The translations under genes were made by a program, and so were the position numbers. DNA of 6,178 bases, taken from assembly GCA_900555795.1 (NCBI GenBank), contig USMP01000086.1, forward strand, positions 1-6,178, in the 5' to 3' direction. The DNA is from an uncultured Eubacteriales bacterium. GTDB taxonomy: Bacteria > Bacillota > Clostridia > Oscillospirales > Oscillospiraceae. This document shows, in pieces, positions 4,559-6,178 of this stretch; position 1 is the first letter of the stretch; every line of letters begins with the position of its first letter. Below the pieces are notes generated by a model, which saw nothing but the letters and a program-made list of their open reading frames with translations, was not told the origin of the DNA and made no database searches.

Positions 4559-5830
4559 ATGGATCAGATCTATGTCACCGGGCACCGCAACCCGGATACC
4601 GATTCCATCGTCTCCGCCATGGCCTACGCCGCCCTGCGCAATGCCGTGGGGGACCGGGAGTACGTGGCCGCCCGTCTGGGCCACCTCAGCGACGAGACCC
4701 GGATGATCCTGGGCCGGTTCGGCTTTGAGCCGCCGCTGTATATTAAAAATATGCGCACCCAGGTGCTGGACCTTGCCTATGACACGCCACCCATCCTCCA
4801 CGAGGCGGTGACGGTGGGCCGGGCCTGGGCGGCCATGGAGGAGGATCACCATATCTCCGCCATCCCTGTTACCGACGACGAGGGACACCTGCGGGGTATG
4901 CTCACCGCCGGGGATATTGCCGCCTACGATATGCAGACCGTGGCCGACCCCACCCTGCGGGAGGTGCCGATCTTCAATGTGCTCAGCGTGCTGGAGGGGC
5001 AGATGCTCAGCGAGACGGAGGAGATGGTGAACACCATCTCCGGGGAGGTGGTGCTGGCTCTGCCCCAGGGCACGGAACTGCCCCCCTACCGGGAGAAGGA
5101 GACGATTCTTATCTGCGGCAACCAGCCGGAGATGCTGCGCCGGGCCGTGGAGTTCGGCGTAAACTGCGTGATTCTCTGCCAGGCGGAACTGCCGGAGGAT
5201 ATCCGGGAACTGGCGAAGCACACCTGCATCCTCTCCACCCCCTATGACAGCTACCGCGCCGTCCGCCGCATTTTCCAGGCCATTCCCGTCAGCCGGGTGG
5301 CCCGGAAGGAGCAGCTGCAGTATTTCCACCAGGACGACTATATTGACGACGTGCGGGAGGTGGTGCTCCAGAGCCGCTACCGCAGCTATCCCATCCTGGA
5401 CGACCAGGAGCGGGTGGTGGGCACCCTGTCCCGGTACCATCTGATCCGCCCCCGGCGCAAGCGGGTGGTGCTGGTGGACCACAACGAGGCGGCCCAGTCG
5501 GTGCCCGGGCTGGACCAGGCGGAGGTGCTGGAGATCATCGACCACCACCGCCTGGCGGACATCCAGACCGCCAATCCCATCTACTTTCGCAATGAGCCCG
5601 TGGGCAGCACCACCACCATTGTGGCCCGCATGTACCAGGAGCGGGGGCTGATGCCCTCGGCCAAGCTGGCGGGGCTGATGGCGGCGGCCATTGTCTCCGA
5701 CACGGTTATGTTTAAGTCCCCCACCAGTACGCCCCGGGACCGGCAGGATGGTCCACATCGCCGGCATCTCCCTGGACGAGTTGGGGCAGGAGATCTTCTC
5801 CGCCTCCGCCCCGGTGGACAAGCCCATTGA
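4559..5830 (+). CDS. Pyrophosphatase N-terminal piece: DHH, CBS, DRTGG, CBS, start of DHHA2
   Basis: This reading frame gives 423 residues, of which 1-396 are authentic. The last 27 (from residue 397) are out of frame, rich in Arg, Gly and His, and unrelated to the family. Metal-binding residues are visible: GHRNPDTDS (8-16, with H9, D13, D15), VDHNE (306-310, with D307), IDHH (327-330) and SDT (380-382, with D381). The insert between the two DHH parts holds CBS 1 (about 71-125, including HHISAIPVTDDEG), a DRTGG domain (about 130-245) and CBS 2 (about 246-298, including SYPILDDQERVVGTL). FRNEPVGSTTT (343-353) is the conserved loop after DHH. Without the DHHA2 domain it lacks the SRKKQ substrate-binding segment and should not be active alone. 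It could still bind nucleotides. Confidence 0.75.
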   Translation: MDQIYVTGHRNPDTDSIVSAMAYAALRNAVGDREYVAARLGHLSDETRMILGRFGFEPPLYIKNMRTQVLDLAYDTPPILHEAVTVGRAWAAMEEDHHISAIPVTDDEGHLRGMLTAGDIAAYDMQTVADPTLREVPIFNVLSVLEGQMLSETEEMVNTISGEVVLALPQGTELPPYREKETILICGNQPEMLRRAVEFGVNCVILCQAELPEDIRELAKHTCILSTPYDSYRAVRRIFQAIPVSRVARKEQLQYFHQDDYIDDVREVVLQSRYRSYPILDDQERVVGTLSRYHLIRPRRKRVVLVDHNEAAQSVPGLDQAEVLEIIDHHRLADIQTANPIYFRNEPVGSTTTIVARMYQERGLMPSAKLAGLMAAAIVSDTVMFKSPTSTPRDRQDGPHRRHLPGRVGAGDLLRLRPGGQAH

Positions 5831-6164
5831 CCAGCTGCTGTTTACAGACTTCAAGGAGTTCCACATCGCGGGCCACGATTTTGGCATCAGCCAGATCACC
5901 TGCGTGGACTCCGACCGGCAGCTGAAGCGGAAGACGGAGTTTCTGGAACTGATGGAGAAGACCCGGCAGGAGCACGGGTACAGCATGATGATGCTGATGC
6001 TGACGGATGTGCTGCTGGAGGGCAGCGAGATCCTCTGCCTGGGGGGCGAGGATACCTTCCGCCAGGCTTTCAACGTGGAACTGAAGGACCACGAGGCGTT
6101 TCTGCCCGGGGTCATGAGCCGGAAAAAACAGGTGGTGCCGATGCTGTCGGCCCTCTGGGGGTAA
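5748..6164 (+). CDS. Pyrophosphatase C-terminal piece: DHHA2 domain
   Basis: This frame, +1 relative to the first piece, encodes the 138-residue rest of the DHHA2 domain from MVHIAGISLDELG onward. Family signatures are DFKEFHIAG (34-42), LTDVLLEGSEIL (85-96), AFNVELKDHEA (107-117) and SRKKQVVP (124-131); in characterised enzymes the Arg-Lys pair of the last one binds pyrophosphate. The ATG at 5748 has no convincing ribosome binding site and lies inside the first frame. Separate translation would need reinitiation or coupling and is unlikely. It is best read as the displaced 3' part of the same gene. The stop is TAA 6162-6164; only 14 nt follow, too few to show a terminator. Confidence 0.7.
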   Translation: MVHIAGISLDELGQEIFSASAPVDKPIDQLLFTDFKEFHIAGHDFGISQITCVDSDRQLKRKTEFLELMEKTRQEHGYSMMMLMLTDVLLEGSEILCLGGEDTFRQAFNVELKDHEAFLPGVMSRKKQVVPMLSALWG

Positions 6165-6178
6165 TCATACGGCGCGGC

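Larger units (their letters stand above)
4559..6164 (+). pseudogene. ppaC: Mn-dependent family II inorganic pyrophosphatase (CBS-DRTGG-CBS type), frameshifted
   Basis: The ancestral gene encodes a cytosolic enzyme that hydrolyses pyrophosphate to two phosphates, pulling biosynthetic reactions forward. Enzymes with inserted CBS domains are controlled by adenine nucleotides, and DRTGG-containing ones also respond to diadenosine polyphosphates. The two halves together read as one protein in the usual order: DHH part 1, CBS 1, DRTGG, CBS 2, DHH part 2, DHHA2. The frame changes by +1 near 5747. From SPTST (residues 387-391) to IAG there are 25 nt, where B. subtilis PpaC (recalled) has 12 residues, or 36 nt. 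The gap is therefore best explained by an 11-nt deletion. Restoring 11 nt gives a 538-residue protein, about the normal length of this enzyme type. All other catalytic residues are kept, so the lesion is recent or a sequence error. Confidence 0.8.

Noticed and set aside
5736..5750. Programmed ribosomal frameshifting in the pyrophosphatase
   Set aside because: No slippery heptamer or pause hairpin is recognised, and a simple shift would still leave the conserved helix 3-4 residues short.
4478..6115. A 545-codon open frame on the minus strand opposite the pyrophosphatase gene
   Set aside because: It is the antisense shadow of a clear enzyme gene, with no family motif and low-complexity composition.
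1..6178. Mobile element, phage, CRISPR or defence island
   Set aside because: No transposase, integrase, tRNA, terminal repeats or spaced repeats are seen; the genes are typical chromosomal housekeeping or surface genes with uniform composition.

Overview
The window looks like chromosomal DNA from a GC-rich, low-branching Firmicute of the gut Clostridia, most likely an Oscillospiraceae-type organism (Flavonifractor/Oscillibacter-like). This is an inference. It rests on strong AGGAGG-type ribosome binding sites, SigA-type promoters, a GC-rich third codon position, a group B-like [FeFe] hydrogenase, a surface protein anchored by S-layer homology (SLH) domains, and a Clostridia-type CBS/DRTGG family II pyrophosphatase. 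No rRNA, tRNA, CRISPR array, insertion sequence or phage gene is visible.

Layout. Positions 1-965 (minus strand) hold the N-terminal 321 codons of an [FeFe] hydrogenase that runs off the left edge. It is fully open, with a good RBS and a perfect-consensus promoter (TTGACA-17 bp-TATAAT). Positions 966-1271 form a divergent intergenic region carrying that promoter and an extended -10 promoter for the rightward gene. Positions 1272-3725 encode an 817-residue secreted surface protein: signal peptide, Cys-rich N-terminus, Ig-like domain, four diverged beta-rich repeats and C-terminal SLH motifs. A strong intrinsic terminator follows at 3741-3781. Positions 3882-4532 encode a DUF1643 protein that starts at GTG and has its own promoter. 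After a 26-nt gap, positions 4559-6164 hold a manganese-dependent family II inorganic pyrophosphatase of the CBS-DRTGG-CBS type. Its reading frame is broken near 5747, separating the DHH catalytic half from the DHHA2 half.

The three transcription units look functionally independent: fermentative redox disposal, cell surface, and an unknown DUF1643 gene followed by phosphate metabolism. DUF1643 and the pyrophosphatase are probably co-transcribed. I see no convincing new multi-gene system. The points most worth a second look are the pyrophosphatase frameshift (best explained by an 11-nt deletion), an apparently collapsed SLH region, uracil-DNA-glycosylase-like motifs in the DUF1643 protein, and inverted repeats placed in or beside three promoters.
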